Origin: SLDF01 sp964537925
GTDB lineage: Bacteria; Bacteroidota; Bacteroidia; Chitinophagales; Saprospiraceae
Length of the DNA stretch: 64,000 bases
Reading direction: 5' to 3'
NCBI GenBank assembly: GCA_964537925.1
Contig: CAZICV010000002.1
Coordinates: 364,879-428,878 of the forward strand
Shown here: piece after piece, positions 52,492 to 61,098 of the stretch
Layout: the number at the start of each line of letters is the position of its first letter
Numbering within the stretch: the stretch's first letter is position 1
Program-made: the position numbers and the translations under genes
Notes under the pieces: generated by a model
Seen by the model: the letters and a program-made list of their open reading frames with translations, nothing else
What the model was told of the DNA's origin: nothing
Databases searched by the model: none

Positions 52492-53766
52492 TCAGTCATC
52501 GTTTTCTTCATCCGCCGACTCGTCTCCGGGCATCAGCTCCAGTGCTTTGACCGCCTGTACCGCGCTGCCTGCTATCCCTTTGACTGATCCGTACATATCG
52601 ATCGTATTGATGATCACTTTGTCCAGTTGCTTTTCACGTTGTTTCCAGATGCGCTGCATCGACCGCTTCTCTGTGTCCAGGTCGGCTTTCATCTGGGTGA
52701 ATCCCTCTACGATAGCCTCTACCTGCAGGCGGAAGGTATTGCTGGTCAGGTAGCCGTAGAGCAGGCCCATCTTATCCCCTTTGTTCTCCTGTGAACTGAC
52801 GGCGTTGCTGATCTGTATCACGGTCTCCCTCAATACGGTGCAGAGACCCTTGAACTCGTCGTAGGTGCAGATCCATATGCCATCGCGCATACTCAGGCGT
52901 TCCATACCGGGTGGCAGTGCATCTGTGACCAGTACGCCGATATCGGCTCCCCTGTCCCGGATATCCGCCTTGAACTTTTCGATCCAGCTCGGCTGGAACT
53001 CTTTGGTCCGTTTGCTCTCGTAGTAGATCGTACCACAGTTCTGACGAGCCCTGGTATGTACGGTCTGCAGGCAATCGCCGCCACGGGCGCCTTTCTTGAT
53101 CTCCTCGATGGTGTCCAGCGGAAACTGTGCAGAGAGCCATTCCTCGATCGCCAGCTCCATGACTTCGCCCTGCAGTTGCATGGAGCCCTGCTCCTGCTTG
53201 CGCTTCATCTCCTCCGTGAGTTTCTTCTGGTCTTCCAGTTGTTTCTGCAATTCACGGATACGCAGCTCGTTCCGGTCCTCCTCCGACTTGCGGATACGGT
53301 CTCGTTCGACCTGCAGGGCTTCGTTCAGTTGCCGCTGTGCATCTGCCTCTATTGCGAGTTTCATCTCTTCTTTCTCGCGCCGGATCTTTTCCAGTTCGGC
53401 CCTGGTCCGGTTGAGCTCTTTGAGCTGGTCGGACTTGGCATTGAGTTCTGCCTGCAGCGCCTGGAGCTGTTCGGCGTTCTCTTCATGCAGGCGCAGTTTG
53501 AGCCGCTCTTCCAGGGACTTGCTCTCTTCCCGTAGGCGTTTGTCGAGCCGCTCCTGGAAGAGTTCGTTCTCGCGTCGTTTGCGTTGGGCCAGGTCCTCTT
53601 CCGCTTTCCGGAGCTGTTCCATCTGCTCGTCAAACTTCTTTTGCTCTGTGGCGAGCCGGGCGTTGAACTGCTGCCGGTAGTTTTCTTCGAGTTGCCGGGA
53701 CAGTATATCCTGTACATCGATCGATGTCTGGCAGTTGGGGCATTTGATGCGGGTGGTGCTTTCCAT
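52492..53766 (-). CDS. DUF2130 coiled-coil protein with nuclease-like site
   Basis: 424 residues. The N-terminus is half of a zinc ribbon (C9-P-N-C12). About 25-195 is a long charged coiled coil. The DUF2130 domain follows (about 200-380): G-G-D at 229-231, then E250-S-K252 in Y-Y-E-S-K-R-T-K, and D-I-R-D-R-G-A-D-I-G-V-L-V-T. The G-x-D...E-x-K pattern with a following helix is that of PD-(D/E)xK nucleases, so a nuclease role is possible. A short acidic tail ends it. No R-M neighbours; it stands alone. Confidence 0.85.
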   Translation of the reverse strand: MESTTRIKCPNCQTSIDVQDILSRQLEENYRQQFNARLATEQKKFDEQMEQLRKAEEDLAQRKRRENELFQERLDKRLREESKSLEERLKLRLHEENAEQLQALQAELNAKSDQLKELNRTRAELEKIRREKEEMKLAIEADAQRQLNEALQVERDRIRKSEEDRNELRIRELQKQLEDQKKLTEEMKRKQEQGSMQLQGEVMELAIEEWLSAQFPLDTIEEIKKGARGGDCLQTVHTRARQNCGTIYYESKRTKEFQPSWIEKFKADIRDRGADIGVLVTDALPPGMERLSMRDGIWICTYDEFKGLCTVLRETVIQISNAVSSQENKGDKMGLLYGYLTSNTFRLQVEAIVEGFTQMKADLDTEKRSMQRIWKQREKQLDKVIINTIDMYGSVKGIAGSAVQAVKALELMPGDESADEENDD

Positions 53767-54166
53767 ACAATGTCTTGAGCAGTCAGATAAGAAGCAGGAG
53801 GTTACAAAAGTAACGCTGTATGGGAATTCTGCCGCACAGCAGGTGATATCAATAAGTCGGGCAGTTACTTTCTACTCCGTGATTGATATCATGCAAAGCT
53901 TAAAGCGGAAATAATGAAAGGCAGACTGCTGACTACTATTGGCTGCTGTTAGTGTTGGATGTGTTCGCAGACGATGTTGCATACCAGGCGTATGTCGGCA
54001 TAATGCTCTGAATCCCCTATGCAACAACTGTTGCAGGGATGAAAAAATCATTAATATTAGTTTTAACTTATATGAAGGAATGTTTAATTTTGGCAGGGCC
54101 ATGAGCCGGACAGCCGGTCGCCCGGCACTTAATTGACATTAATTCACTAACTAATTTCTGTTTACT
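53767..54166. other. 400-base region between DUF2130 and porin genes, with palindromes and a promoter
   Basis: No gene. TGATATCAAT at 53844-53853 and ATTGATATCA at 53882-53891 are an inverted pair 28 bases apart, each holding the palindrome TGATATCA. TGCAACA-AC-TGTTGCA at 54020-54035 is a 16-base palindrome. The porin -7 box is at 54085-54092. The region becomes AT-rich after 54040. Confidence 0.55.
54085..54092 (+). promoter_or_regulatory. Bacteroidota-type -7 box of the porin-like gene
   Basis: TAATTTTG matches TAnnTTTG exactly; a TTTT stretch at 54061-54064 sits about 20 bases upstream, where the -33 box is expected. The transcript would carry a leader of about 70 bases. Confidence 0.6.
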
Positions 54167-54760
54167 ATGAAAGCGTTGAGAGTTTTATTCTTCGTTATGG
54201 CATTTGGCCTCACGGCAACTGTAGGTTACAGCCAGGTAGGTCTGCGCGTAGGTGTTAACCTTGCTAACCAAAAATCCGAACTTCTCGGTGAGAAAATCGA
54301 AACGGATGGTATCATTGGGCTTAATGCAGCATTGGTCTACAATGCACAGATCTCCGATATGTTCTCCATCCAACCGGAGCTCCACTACATCCAGAAAGGG
54401 TTTTCGATCAAAGATCTCGACTCGAAGTTTGTAATCAACTATGCAGAGCTGGCAGTAGCGCTGAAAGTGAAACTGGTGAACATCGGCGAAAAGGGTGGCG
54501 TCTATGTAGCTGCTACACCTTACGCAGGTTATGCACTTAATGCAAAGGGCTACATCGGTGACGAAAGCGAGAAGTATGAGTTCGATGATGACGACAACCG
54601 TATCGACTACGGCGTTGGTCTCGGCGCTGGTGTTCAGTTCGGCGGTCTGTTCCTCGACGCTCGTTACAACCTAGGACTTGCTAACCTGTCCAAGATTGAA
54701 GGAACTTCTAATAAAAACGTTGGTATCCTGGTTGCTGTAGGCTACATGTTCAGCTTCTGA
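54167..54760 (+). CDS. Porin-family outer-membrane beta-barrel protein
   Basis: 197 residues with a signal peptide (A-L-R-V-L-F-F-V-M-A-F-G ... V-G-Y-S-Q). The mature chain is an OmpA-like eight-stranded barrel of the Bacteroidota PorT/outer-membrane beta-barrel type (G-L-R-V-G-V-N-L-A, S-I-Q-P-E-L-H-Y-I-Q-K-G-F, G-V-G-L-G-A-G-V-Q-F-G) and ends V-A-V-G-Y-M-F-S-F with a terminal Phe. Codon use is more AT-rich and more uniform than its neighbours, often a sign of high expression, and it has a strong promoter and terminator of its own. Confidence 0.88.
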   Translation: MKALRVLFFVMAFGLTATVGYSQVGLRVGVNLANQKSELLGEKIETDGIIGLNAALVYNAQISDMFSIQPELHYIQKGFSIKDLDSKFVINYAELAVALKVKLVNIGEKGGVYVAATPYAGYALNAKGYIGDESEKYEFDDDDNRIDYGVGLGAGVQFGGLFLDARYNLGLANLSKIEGTSNKNVGILVAVGYMFSF

Positions 54761-54782
54761 TCTACCCGGAAAAGAAATACCA

Positions 54783-54816
54783 AGGGGCTGCTATCATATA
54801 GCGGCCCTTTTTGTTT
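54783..54816 (+). terminator. Rho-independent terminator of the porin-like gene
   Basis: A stem of about 12 bp (AGGGGCTGCTAT with ATAGCGGCCCTT, two G-U pairs) and a 3-base loop, followed by TTTTTGTTT, 23 bases after the stop. Confidence 0.85.
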
Positions 54817-54956
54817 CCGGCCGCCCCCCCCTCTTGCGTTTGCCGCAAAAACTCCGTATCTTAATTAGATAGGCAGGTCCCAACTTGCCAGCACATGCAA
54901 CCCGGGTAGGAAGCCCTACGGGAGAAGAGCGTAAAATTTACTATAGAAAATGGTAT

Positions 54957-54991
54957 AAAAAAACCCTGTAACTCACAGAATTACAGGGTTT
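54957..54991 (-). terminator. Terminator of the tRNA-Leu transcript
   Basis: Perfect 11-bp inverted repeat AAACCCTGTAA/TTACAGGGTTT with a 9-base loop, followed on the minus strand by a T-run, 10 bases past the tRNA-Leu 3' end. Confidence 0.82.
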
Positions 54992-55001
54992 AGTGGCTAT
55001 G

Positions 55002-55084
55002 TACCCGGAGCGGGACTCGAACCCGCACGCTCGCGAGAGCACAGGATTTTAAGTCCTGAGTGTCTACCATTTCACCACCCGGGC
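55002..55084 (-). tRNA. tRNA-Leu (anticodon TAA)
   Basis: 83 nt, a class II tRNA with a variable arm (GTGCTCTCGCGAGCGT region). Anticodon loop ACTTAAAAT carries TAA. The T loop is GTTCGAGTC. The acceptor stem has G-U pairs at both ends. The CCA is not encoded in full. It lies downstream of tRNA-Gly on the same strand. Confidence 0.93.
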
Positions 55085-55145
55085 ATGCCGGACAAAGAAG
55101 CCTTACCGCACAAACCAGGCGACACGGGCTGTTCTCCATATCCTC

Positions 55146-55188
55146 AAAAAAGAAAAGGTGTGAAAGTGATAATACACCGCCACACCTT
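55146..55188 (-). terminator. Possible terminator after tRNA-Gly
   Basis: AAGGTGTG and CACACCTT form an 8-bp inverted repeat with an 18-base loop; the minus strand continues TTTCTTTTTT. It lies between the two tRNA genes, so it may cut the tRNA transcript or help processing. Confidence 0.6.
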
Positions 55189-55195
55189 GTTTTGG

Positions 55196-55268
<73 letters not shown>

Positions 55269-55421
55269 ATTAAAGCGATGCAAATATAAAAGATTGCAGT
55301 TCGATTATGCAAGCGTTTTGAGTTGAAAACTGCAAAAAACTCTGTGGGTATTCCGGCACAGGGAGACATCCGTTTGATAATCAAGCCTGCCCGGCAGGGC
55401 CCTTGCGATGAACAATATTCT

Positions 55422-55429
55422 TATTTTTG
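55422..55429 (+). promoter_or_regulatory. Bacteroidota-type -7 box of mnmA
   Basis: TATTTTTG fits TAnnTTTG, 31 bases before the mnmA ATG. A TTG lies 16 bases upstream, slightly closer than the ideal -33 spacing. Confidence 0.45.
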
Positions 55430-55460
55430 CATTTGTGATGCATTCAAGGAGCAAATAAGG

Positions 55461-56564
55461 ATGAGCAGGAACGGAAGAGTATTGGTGGCGATGAGCGGAG
55501 GCATAGATAGTACGGTCACCGCTATGCTGCTGCATGAGCAGGGCTATGAGGTCATCGGTATCACGATGAAGACCTGGGACTATGCCAATTCGGGAGGAAC
55601 CAAAAAGGAAACCGGCTGCTGCAGCCTGGACAGTATCAATGATGCCCGCCAGGTAGCCGTGGACATGGGGTTTCACCATTTTATCGTAGATATACGGGAG
55701 GAATTTGGCGACTACGTGATCCAGAATTTCGTAGACGAATACCTGGCAGGCCGTACACCCAATCCCTGTGTGCTCTGCAACACGCATATCAAGTGGGAAG
55801 CGCTGCTGCACCGGGCCGACCAGCTGGACTGCGCCTATATAGCTACGGGTCACTACGCCCGTATCCGCCAGGAAGCCGGCCGATATGTAGTATCCCGCAG
55901 CCAGGACATGAAGAAAGACCAGACCTATGTGCTCTGGGGGCTCACGCAGGAGTGCCTGGCCCGTACGCTTTTCCCGCTGGGTGATTTCCCGAAGGAGGAA
56001 GTACGCCGCATGGCCTTCGAAAGAGGCTATACCGACCTGTCCAAGAAAGCCGAAAGCTATGAGATATGCTTTGTGCCGGACAATGACTATCGCGGCTTCC
56101 TGAAACGCCGTGTACAAGGCCTGGAAGAAGAGATCAACGGCGGCCTGTTTGTCGATGCAGGAGGCAATGTGCTCGGTCGTCATGAGGGCTATCCATTCTA
56201 CACCATCGGGCAGCGCAAGGGACTGGGTATAGCCTTTGGAAAACCTATGTTCGTGACGGAGATCAGGCCCGAAAGCAATACAGTCGTCCTGGGCGATATG
56301 GATGAGCTGCTGCGCAACGGTATGCAGGTCTACAAGACCAATTCGATGAAGTACGCACAGTTTCCCGACGGTATGGAATGTACGGCCAGGATCCGCTACA
56401 ACGACCAGGGTACGCTATCCCGTATCAATACAGCAGCCGACGGCAATCTCAGCGTCGAATTCTTTGCCAATGTCAAAGGCGTAGCACCCGGCCAGTCCGC
56501 AGTGTTTTATGAAGGAGACGATATACTCGGCGGAGGGATTATCTACAACAGTATACTGCCATGA
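55461..56564 (+). CDS. mnmA: tRNA-specific 2-thiouridylase MnmA
   Basis: 367 residues from ATG 55461; the frame upstream to 55323 is not conserved sequence. MnmA puts sulfur on U34 of Lys, Glu and Gln tRNAs. The ATP PP-loop is S-G-G-I-D-S-T at 12-18. The catalytic Cys pair is C103 (in N-P-C-V-L-C-N) and C203 (in Y-E-I-C-F-V-P). The C-terminal barrel has the G-L-G-I-A-F-G-K-P block. Its TGA overlaps the next ATG. Confidence 0.95.
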   Translation: MSRNGRVLVAMSGGIDSTVTAMLLHEQGYEVIGITMKTWDYANSGGTKKETGCCSLDSINDARQVAVDMGFHHFIVDIREEFGDYVIQNFVDEYLAGRTPNPCVLCNTHIKWEALLHRADQLDCAYIATGHYARIRQEAGRYVVSRSQDMKKDQTYVLWGLTQECLARTLFPLGDFPKEEVRRMAFERGYTDLSKKAESYEICFVPDNDYRGFLKRRVQGLEEEINGGLFVDAGGNVLGRHEGYPFYTIGQRKGLGIAFGKPMFVTEIRPESNTVVLGDMDELLRNGMQVYKTNSMKYAQFPDGMECTARIRYNDQGTLSRINTAADGNLSVEFFANVKGVAPGQSAVFYEGDDILGGGIIYNSILP

Positions 56565-57313
56565 CGTATAGAGCAAGTGTATACTTGTTCTTCGTATGTT
56601 TATCCATACCCGGCTTCGTTTCCTGTGACAAGCGGCAAGTGCTGGAAGAGCCCGTACCTGGAGGAGGTCATGACTACTGGCCGGTATTTTCAGGTGATAC
56701 ATATGTCTACAGGGTCGATTCCATCATTTTCAGGAGAGACGGCATCCGTGATACCTTCAGCTACCGGAGTACGGAGTCCATGGTGGATTACCTGGCGGAA
56801 GGCCAGGATACACTGGTATTCTGGATACGTCACATGCAACCCTGGGCGCCGGGCGACTCCCTGCCGGGACATACGGTGAGCGAGGTCCGGGGGCGTGGTG
56901 ATTCCCGCGGCCGACAGCGGGAATACTCAATGGACCTGGTCCGGATCATATTTCCGGCATCCGTGGGCAGGCACTGGGAGATCGTCTCTCCCGACCAGGG
57001 CAATGGACCTGCCGAGACCATACACGGCGAACAGATCTATCCCTTCAAGGGCTGGCGCATCGCCCGTATAAAGGATGCAGGCGGCAACTACCTGCTGGGA
57101 GACTCCCTCATCGGCCAGGTGATCACCGTGCAGGAAGCTGACTCGGAGAACCTGCTGGAACGGCGCTACTCCAGGGTGGAGTATGCTCCCGGTACAGGTA
57201 TCGTGCGCCAGGAACGCCGGATCATGGATACACAACTCATCAGCAGCGCTCCCTGGGAAGAGAAGGCACAGAAAGGATATATCTGTATCAAAGAACTGAT
57301 CAGTGTGGAATAA
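56561..57313 (+). CDS. Lipoprotein of unknown function between mnmA and rimM
   Basis: 250 residues. The start overlaps the mnmA stop (ATGA). A signal peptide ends F-V-S-C at about 19-22, a good lipobox. The body is mostly beta with W-P-V-F-S-G-D-T-Y-V-Y-R near 40 and E-Y-A-P-G-T-G-I-V-R-Q-E near 208, as in Bacteroidota surface lipoproteins of unknown role. Its coupling to RNA-modification genes is probably positional, not functional. Confidence 0.75.
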   Translation: MTYRASVYLFFVCLSIPGFVSCDKRQVLEEPVPGGGHDYWPVFSGDTYVYRVDSIIFRRDGIRDTFSYRSTESMVDYLAEGQDTLVFWIRHMQPWAPGDSLPGHTVSEVRGRGDSRGRQREYSMDLVRIIFPASVGRHWEIVSPDQGNGPAETIHGEQIYPFKGWRIARIKDAGGNYLLGDSLIGQVITVQEADSENLLERRYSRVEYAPGTGIVRQERRIMDTQLISSAPWEEKAQKGYICIKELISVE

Positions 57314-57329
57314 ACTAATATATACGAAG

Positions 57330-57854
57330 ATGGAATACATAAGCATAGGGAAATTCAGGAAGGCCCACGGACTCAAAGGGGAGCTGCGCCTGGATGTGGA
57401 CGAAGCCCTGCTGGAGGATATACAGCGCGCCGGGTATATACTGGTGTCCGAGAAAAATGGGCATATACCCTACTTTATCGAATACATACGCTCTCCGGAT
57501 ATGCTGATCACCAAACTGGAAGGCATCGACGGCCCCGAGCAGGCCGCTACACTGTCGGGCCGGGAGATATTTCTCAAGGCGGCGGATGTCACCGTGACCC
57601 TCGAAGAAGATGATGGATATGGTGATCTGCAATACGGCCATCTCCGGGGCTATGCCATGCTCGACCAGGCGGGCGGACTGATCGGCGAGATCGCTGATGT
57701 GCTCGAGTACCCTATGCAGGAGATAGCGCTCGTGACCGGTGAAGGCGACCTTGAACGCCTGATCCCGCTCAACGAGACGTTTATCGCTGAGATAGACGGC
57801 GAAAACCGGCGGGTCCTCATGCAGTTGCCCGATGGAATGCTGGACATACTCTGA
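57330..57854 (+). CDS. rimM: Ribosome maturation factor RimM
   Basis: 174 residues from ATG 57330 (the earlier TTG is not family-like). The N-terminal domain begins S-I-G-K-F-R-K-A-H-G-L-K-G-E-L-R, the RimM signature, and the PRC-barrel follows from about 95 (L-R-G-Y-A-M-L-D-Q-A-G-G-L-I-G-E-I), ending I-P-L-N-E-T-F-I. RimM helps 30S head assembly through S19. Here it is apart from rpsP and trmD, its usual neighbours. It follows the lipoprotein gene by 16 bases. Confidence 0.92.
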   Translation: MEYISIGKFRKAHGLKGELRLDVDEALLEDIQRAGYILVSEKNGHIPYFIEYIRSPDMLITKLEGIDGPEQAATLSGREIFLKAADVTVTLEEDDGYGDLQYGHLRGYAMLDQAGGLIGEIADVLEYPMQEIALVTGEGDLERLIPLNETFIAEIDGENRRVLMQLPDGMLDIL

Positions 57855-57900
57855 CCGCGCTTCCCTTCCAGCTTGAGGCCAACTTGATTATCTTAGCGGC

Positions 57901-59196
57901 ATGAAACACGAAACCTCTGCTGCCGGGCTGATATCCGGCCTGTTCAAAGACTATGCATTCACAGCTGCGGATCGTTTTTTCCGCTATGTACAGATAGATA
58001 CACAGTCCGATCCGGCATCTGCCACTATCCCATCGACTGAGAAACAAAAAGACCTCGGCAAGGTACTGGTGGAAGAACTGCAGCAGTTGGGGCTGGACGA
58101 TGCGCATCTGGACCAGTGGGGCTATGTATATGCCACCCTGCCGTCCAACCTGGACCATGAGGCGCCTGTGATCTGTTTCTGTTCACATATGGATACCTCG
58201 CCGGACTGCAGCGGATCAGGTGTACGCCCGATCCTTCACCGGGACTATGACGGGCGGGACCTGGTGTTGCCGGACGATCCGGCTGTCGTGATCCGAGAAT
58301 CAGAACACCCGGACCTGAAGGCACAGCACGGCAATGATATCATCACGGCCTCCGGTACTACGCTCCTGGGGGCTGACAACAAAGCGGGCGTGGCGGCTAT
58401 CATGGATGCCGTTCGTTTTTTGCTTAGTCATCCTGAGATACCGCACGGCAGACTGAGGATCCTCTTCACGCCTGACGAAGAGATCGGCCGCGGCGTGGAT
58501 GCGGTAGATATGCAAAAGCTGGCTGCCGACTTCGGCTATACGATCGATGGCGAGTCCCTGGGCTCCCTCGAGAACGAGACCTTCTCGGCCGACGCGCTGG
58601 TATTGACCTTCCACGGCGTGAGCGCGCACCCCGGCTTTGCCAAAGGCAAACTTGTATCGGCGCTCAAAGTCGCTGCAGATCTGCTGGCTTCGCTGCCGGA
58701 GGACAAACTTTCGCCGGAGACTACATCGGACAAGGAGGGATTCATCCACCCCGTCCATATCAAAGGATCTATAGAATCCTGTGAAGTGCAGTTCATCCTG
58801 CGGGATTTTGACACTTCCCGGCTGCAGGAGTATGGCACACTGGTCCGCGGACTGGCCGAAGAGAGTTGCACCCGGTTCCCGGGATCATCCTTCACGCTGA
58901 AGCAGGTCGAGCAATACCGCAACATGAAAGAGATACTGGACCAACATCCTGCGGTCGTATCACTGGCCGAAGAAGCGATCAGCAGAGCGGGTATAATGCC
59001 TATGCTCAGGAGTATCCGCGGCGGCACGGACGGGTCAAGACTTTCGTTCATGGATCTCCCCTGCCCCAATATATTTGCTGGAGAACACGCCTTCCACTCC
59101 AAGCAGGAATGGGTCTCTGTACAGGATATGCAGCGATCCGTGCAAACTATCGTACACCTCGCGGCGTTATGGGGTGAAAAGACGGCTAACAAATAA
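57901..59196 (+). CDS. pepT: Peptidase T (tripeptide aminopeptidase, M20 family)
   Basis: 431 residues. Zinc ligands and catalytic residues of M20B are in place: H96-x-D98 in C-S-H-M-D-T-S-P, D159 in L-G-A-D-N-K-A-G, and E193-E194 in T-P-D-E-E-I-G-R-G. Cleaves the N-terminal residue from tripeptides in the cytosol. It is 46 bases downstream of rimM and 46 bases upstream of the ferredoxin gene. Confidence 0.94.
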   Translation: MKHETSAAGLISGLFKDYAFTAADRFFRYVQIDTQSDPASATIPSTEKQKDLGKVLVEELQQLGLDDAHLDQWGYVYATLPSNLDHEAPVICFCSHMDTSPDCSGSGVRPILHRDYDGRDLVLPDDPAVVIRESEHPDLKAQHGNDIITASGTTLLGADNKAGVAAIMDAVRFLLSHPEIPHGRLRILFTPDEEIGRGVDAVDMQKLAADFGYTIDGESLGSLENETFSADALVLTFHGVSAHPGFAKGKLVSALKVAADLLASLPEDKLSPETTSDKEGFIHPVHIKGSIESCEVQFILRDFDTSRLQEYGTLVRGLAEESCTRFPGSSFTLKQVEQYRNMKEILDQHPAVVSLAEEAISRAGIMPMLRSIRGGTDGSRLSFMDLPCPNIFAGEHAFHSKQEWVSVQDMQRSVQTIVHLAALWGEKTANK

Positions 59197-59242
59197 TTGC
59201 AACTACACCCGGCCTACTTCTTATACCGAAAAACGCTCTGAT

Positions 59243-59593
59243 ATGGCGATCATCATCACGGACGAATGTATCAACTGCGGCGCATGCGAACCCGAATGCC
59301 CCAATAACGCCATTTACGAAGGAGGTATCGAGTGGGCTATCAGCGACGGTACTGGCATCAGTTCGGGAAGCTACCTGCTGGAAGACGGTGTGGAAGTAGG
59401 TGCTACGGACAAGCAGATGCCTGTCTCCGATGACTACTACTACATCGTACCGGATAAATGTACTGAGTGCGTAGGCTTTCACGAAGAGCCTCAGTGTGCA
59501 GCTGTGTGCCCTGTCGATTGTTGTGTGCCTGATCCGGACCGGGTAGAGTCAAATGACCTGCTGCTGGAACGCAAAGACCGCCTCCACCTTTAG
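59243..59593 (+). CDS. Bacteroidota-type 4Fe-4S dicluster ferredoxin
   Basis: 116 residues from ATG 59243. Cluster I is C9-x2-C12-x2-C15-x3-C19-P; cluster II is in C-T-E-C-V-G-F ... Q-C-A-A-V-C-P-V-D-C-C. The insertion of about 40 residues between clusters and the M-A-I-I-I-T-D-E-C-I-N-C-G-A-C start are typical for this phylum. It is a low-potential electron carrier in the cytosol. Confidence 0.94.
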   Translation: MAIIITDECINCGACEPECPNNAIYEGGIEWAISDGTGISSGSYLLEDGVEVGATDKQMPVSDDYYYIVPDKCTECVGFHEEPQCAAVCPVDCCVPDPDRVESNDLLLERKDRLHL

Positions 59594-59709
59594 GAAAAGA
59601 ACTGCCCGGGCAGGTTTTAGCTTAATATTGTCCGCCCACCACACTTGGTTATAAGGGATAGGACAACAGGATCTATACTCTCTGCAGATGACAGGATAAT
59701 ACCTTTCTT

Positions 59710-61083
59710 TCAGAAAGAAAACCTGAGCCCAAGGTCCAGCCCTCTGTGCAGAAACTTATCCCGGTAGGCGACCGGGTATTTCACCATGCCTATGAGCCCG
59801 TGGCGATAGTCCAGTGAGAGTGCCAGGTAAGAATTGAGCCGATATCCTATCCCAGTATGCAGACGCAGATCCCAGCTATTGAAGAGCAAATAGTCCTGCG
59901 TGATCTCTTCAGCCGAGAGCAGCGGGCCCGATCCAGGGCCGGCAGTCTCCACATCTGTGATCTGGTAAGCGCGTTTCAGAGGGTCATTGATCCGCCGGTG
60001 AAATTCCAGGCCAGCCTGTACATACCATTGTTTCCTGCTGAATACAGCCGTAGTCCGGGCAAAAGCAGTCTGTGCATTGCCGAGGTGAAGACTGGCCAGG
60101 TACTCATTTGACTGGATGGGTTGGCCACCGCCTGAACCAGCACCGTTGTGTACATTATCCTTGAGCGTATTGCGCCCCCCGAGATAAGTATGAAATTCCT
60201 GGCTGACATCCGTATAGCTATACCCCAGCGAACCATCTATGCGCCAGGAAGAACCGAACCTGTACTGTATACCGGCTGAAGCGCTGACCGTGAGTCGCGC
60301 CGCCGGGCTCACAAGCGTACCTGCGCCGACCTCTGCAAACCAGCCTAGTCCCACTGCGGGCGCTGCTGCAGAGATTGCAGGGATGTTTAGTGCATTCGGA
60401 TCGGCAATGTTCCCGGCAGTCGTTTCGGCAACAGCGGAAGCAGCAACGGCATCTGTCTGTATATGTTCGTTTGCAGGCTCTGCAGCCGTATGGGAATTGC
60501 CGGGTACAGCATCATTGACTTGTGTTACTACCGCAGGCTGCACCTGGTCCTGCAGGGCAGTATGACCGGGCAGAGTGGTGGCGGCCTGATCCGCAGTGAT
60601 GGCTGCAGTAGAGACGGAGCGTTCCGTGTGGGCGGTTTTCCCGGAGCCCGGAACAGCTGATCTATCCTGTTCACGTCCGTCGGTCTGTGCCCTGCCTGCT
60701 GTCCTGGAATGGCTGCCGCCCGGTGAGGCAACCCGGACATCTGCGGAAGCCACTGCAGCTGTGCGGGTGCTTATCGCCCTTCCTGAGCCGGATATATCGC
60801 TAATCTCGTCTGCAGCAACAGTAGCGGTAGTCACCTGTCCATCCTGCAATTCCGATGCCGGTGTCGGCACGGTTCCTGCTATTTCCGCCGGGGATCCGGG
60901 TATAGTCGTCTGCTCCTGCGGAGCGAAGGACAGGTACCCGTAGAGCGAAGCAGCTCCCAGCAGCACTACCAGGGCGGCGGAACCAGGCCATAGCCACAAA
61001 GGATACCTTCTGCGACGGGGCATATCCCGGTCGAGCATGTCTTTCATGGCCTGCCAGCCTTTGTTTTGTAATTCTTTGCTCAT
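59710..61083 (-). CDS. Anti-sigma-like N-terminus, transmembrane helix and C-terminal beta-barrel in one protein
   Basis: 457 residues. Residues 1-27 are a short charged helix (S-K-E-L-Q-N-K-G-W-Q-A-M-K-D-M-L-D), 28-50 a transmembrane helix, 51-245 a low-complexity Ala/Thr/Ser/Gln linker, and 250-457 an all-beta segment ending L-G-L-R-F-S-F, like an outer-membrane barrel (F-A-E-V-G-A-G, I-Q-Y-R-F-G-S-S-W, G-I-G-Y-R-L-N-S-Y). It sits 15 bases after the ECF sigma gene, the usual place of the anti-sigma gene. The layout would bridge both membranes. Function is inferred from position only. Confidence 0.72.
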   Translation of the reverse strand: MSKELQNKGWQAMKDMLDRDMPRRRRYPLWLWPGSAALVVLLGAASLYGYLSFAPQEQTTIPGSPAEIAGTVPTPASELQDGQVTTATVAADEISDISGSGRAISTRTAAVASADVRVASPGGSHSRTAGRAQTDGREQDRSAVPGSGKTAHTERSVSTAAITADQAATTLPGHTALQDQVQPAVVTQVNDAVPGNSHTAAEPANEHIQTDAVAASAVAETTAGNIADPNALNIPAISAAAPAVGLGWFAEVGAGTLVSPAARLTVSASAGIQYRFGSSWRIDGSLGYSYTDVSQEFHTYLGGRNTLKDNVHNGAGSGGGQPIQSNEYLASLHLGNAQTAFARTTAVFSRKQWYVQAGLEFHRRINDPLKRAYQITDVETAGPGSGPLLSAEEITQDYLLFNSWDLRLHTGIGYRLNSYLALSLDYRHGLIGMVKYPVAYRDKFLHRGLDLGLRFSF

Positions 61084-61098
61084 ATCCTTTCAGAAAGG

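Noticed and set aside
59607..59622. CTGCCCGGGCAG followed by TTTT as the ferredoxin terminator
   Set aside because: The palindrome leaves only a 4-bp stem once a loop is allowed and the T-run is just four bases; too weak to call.
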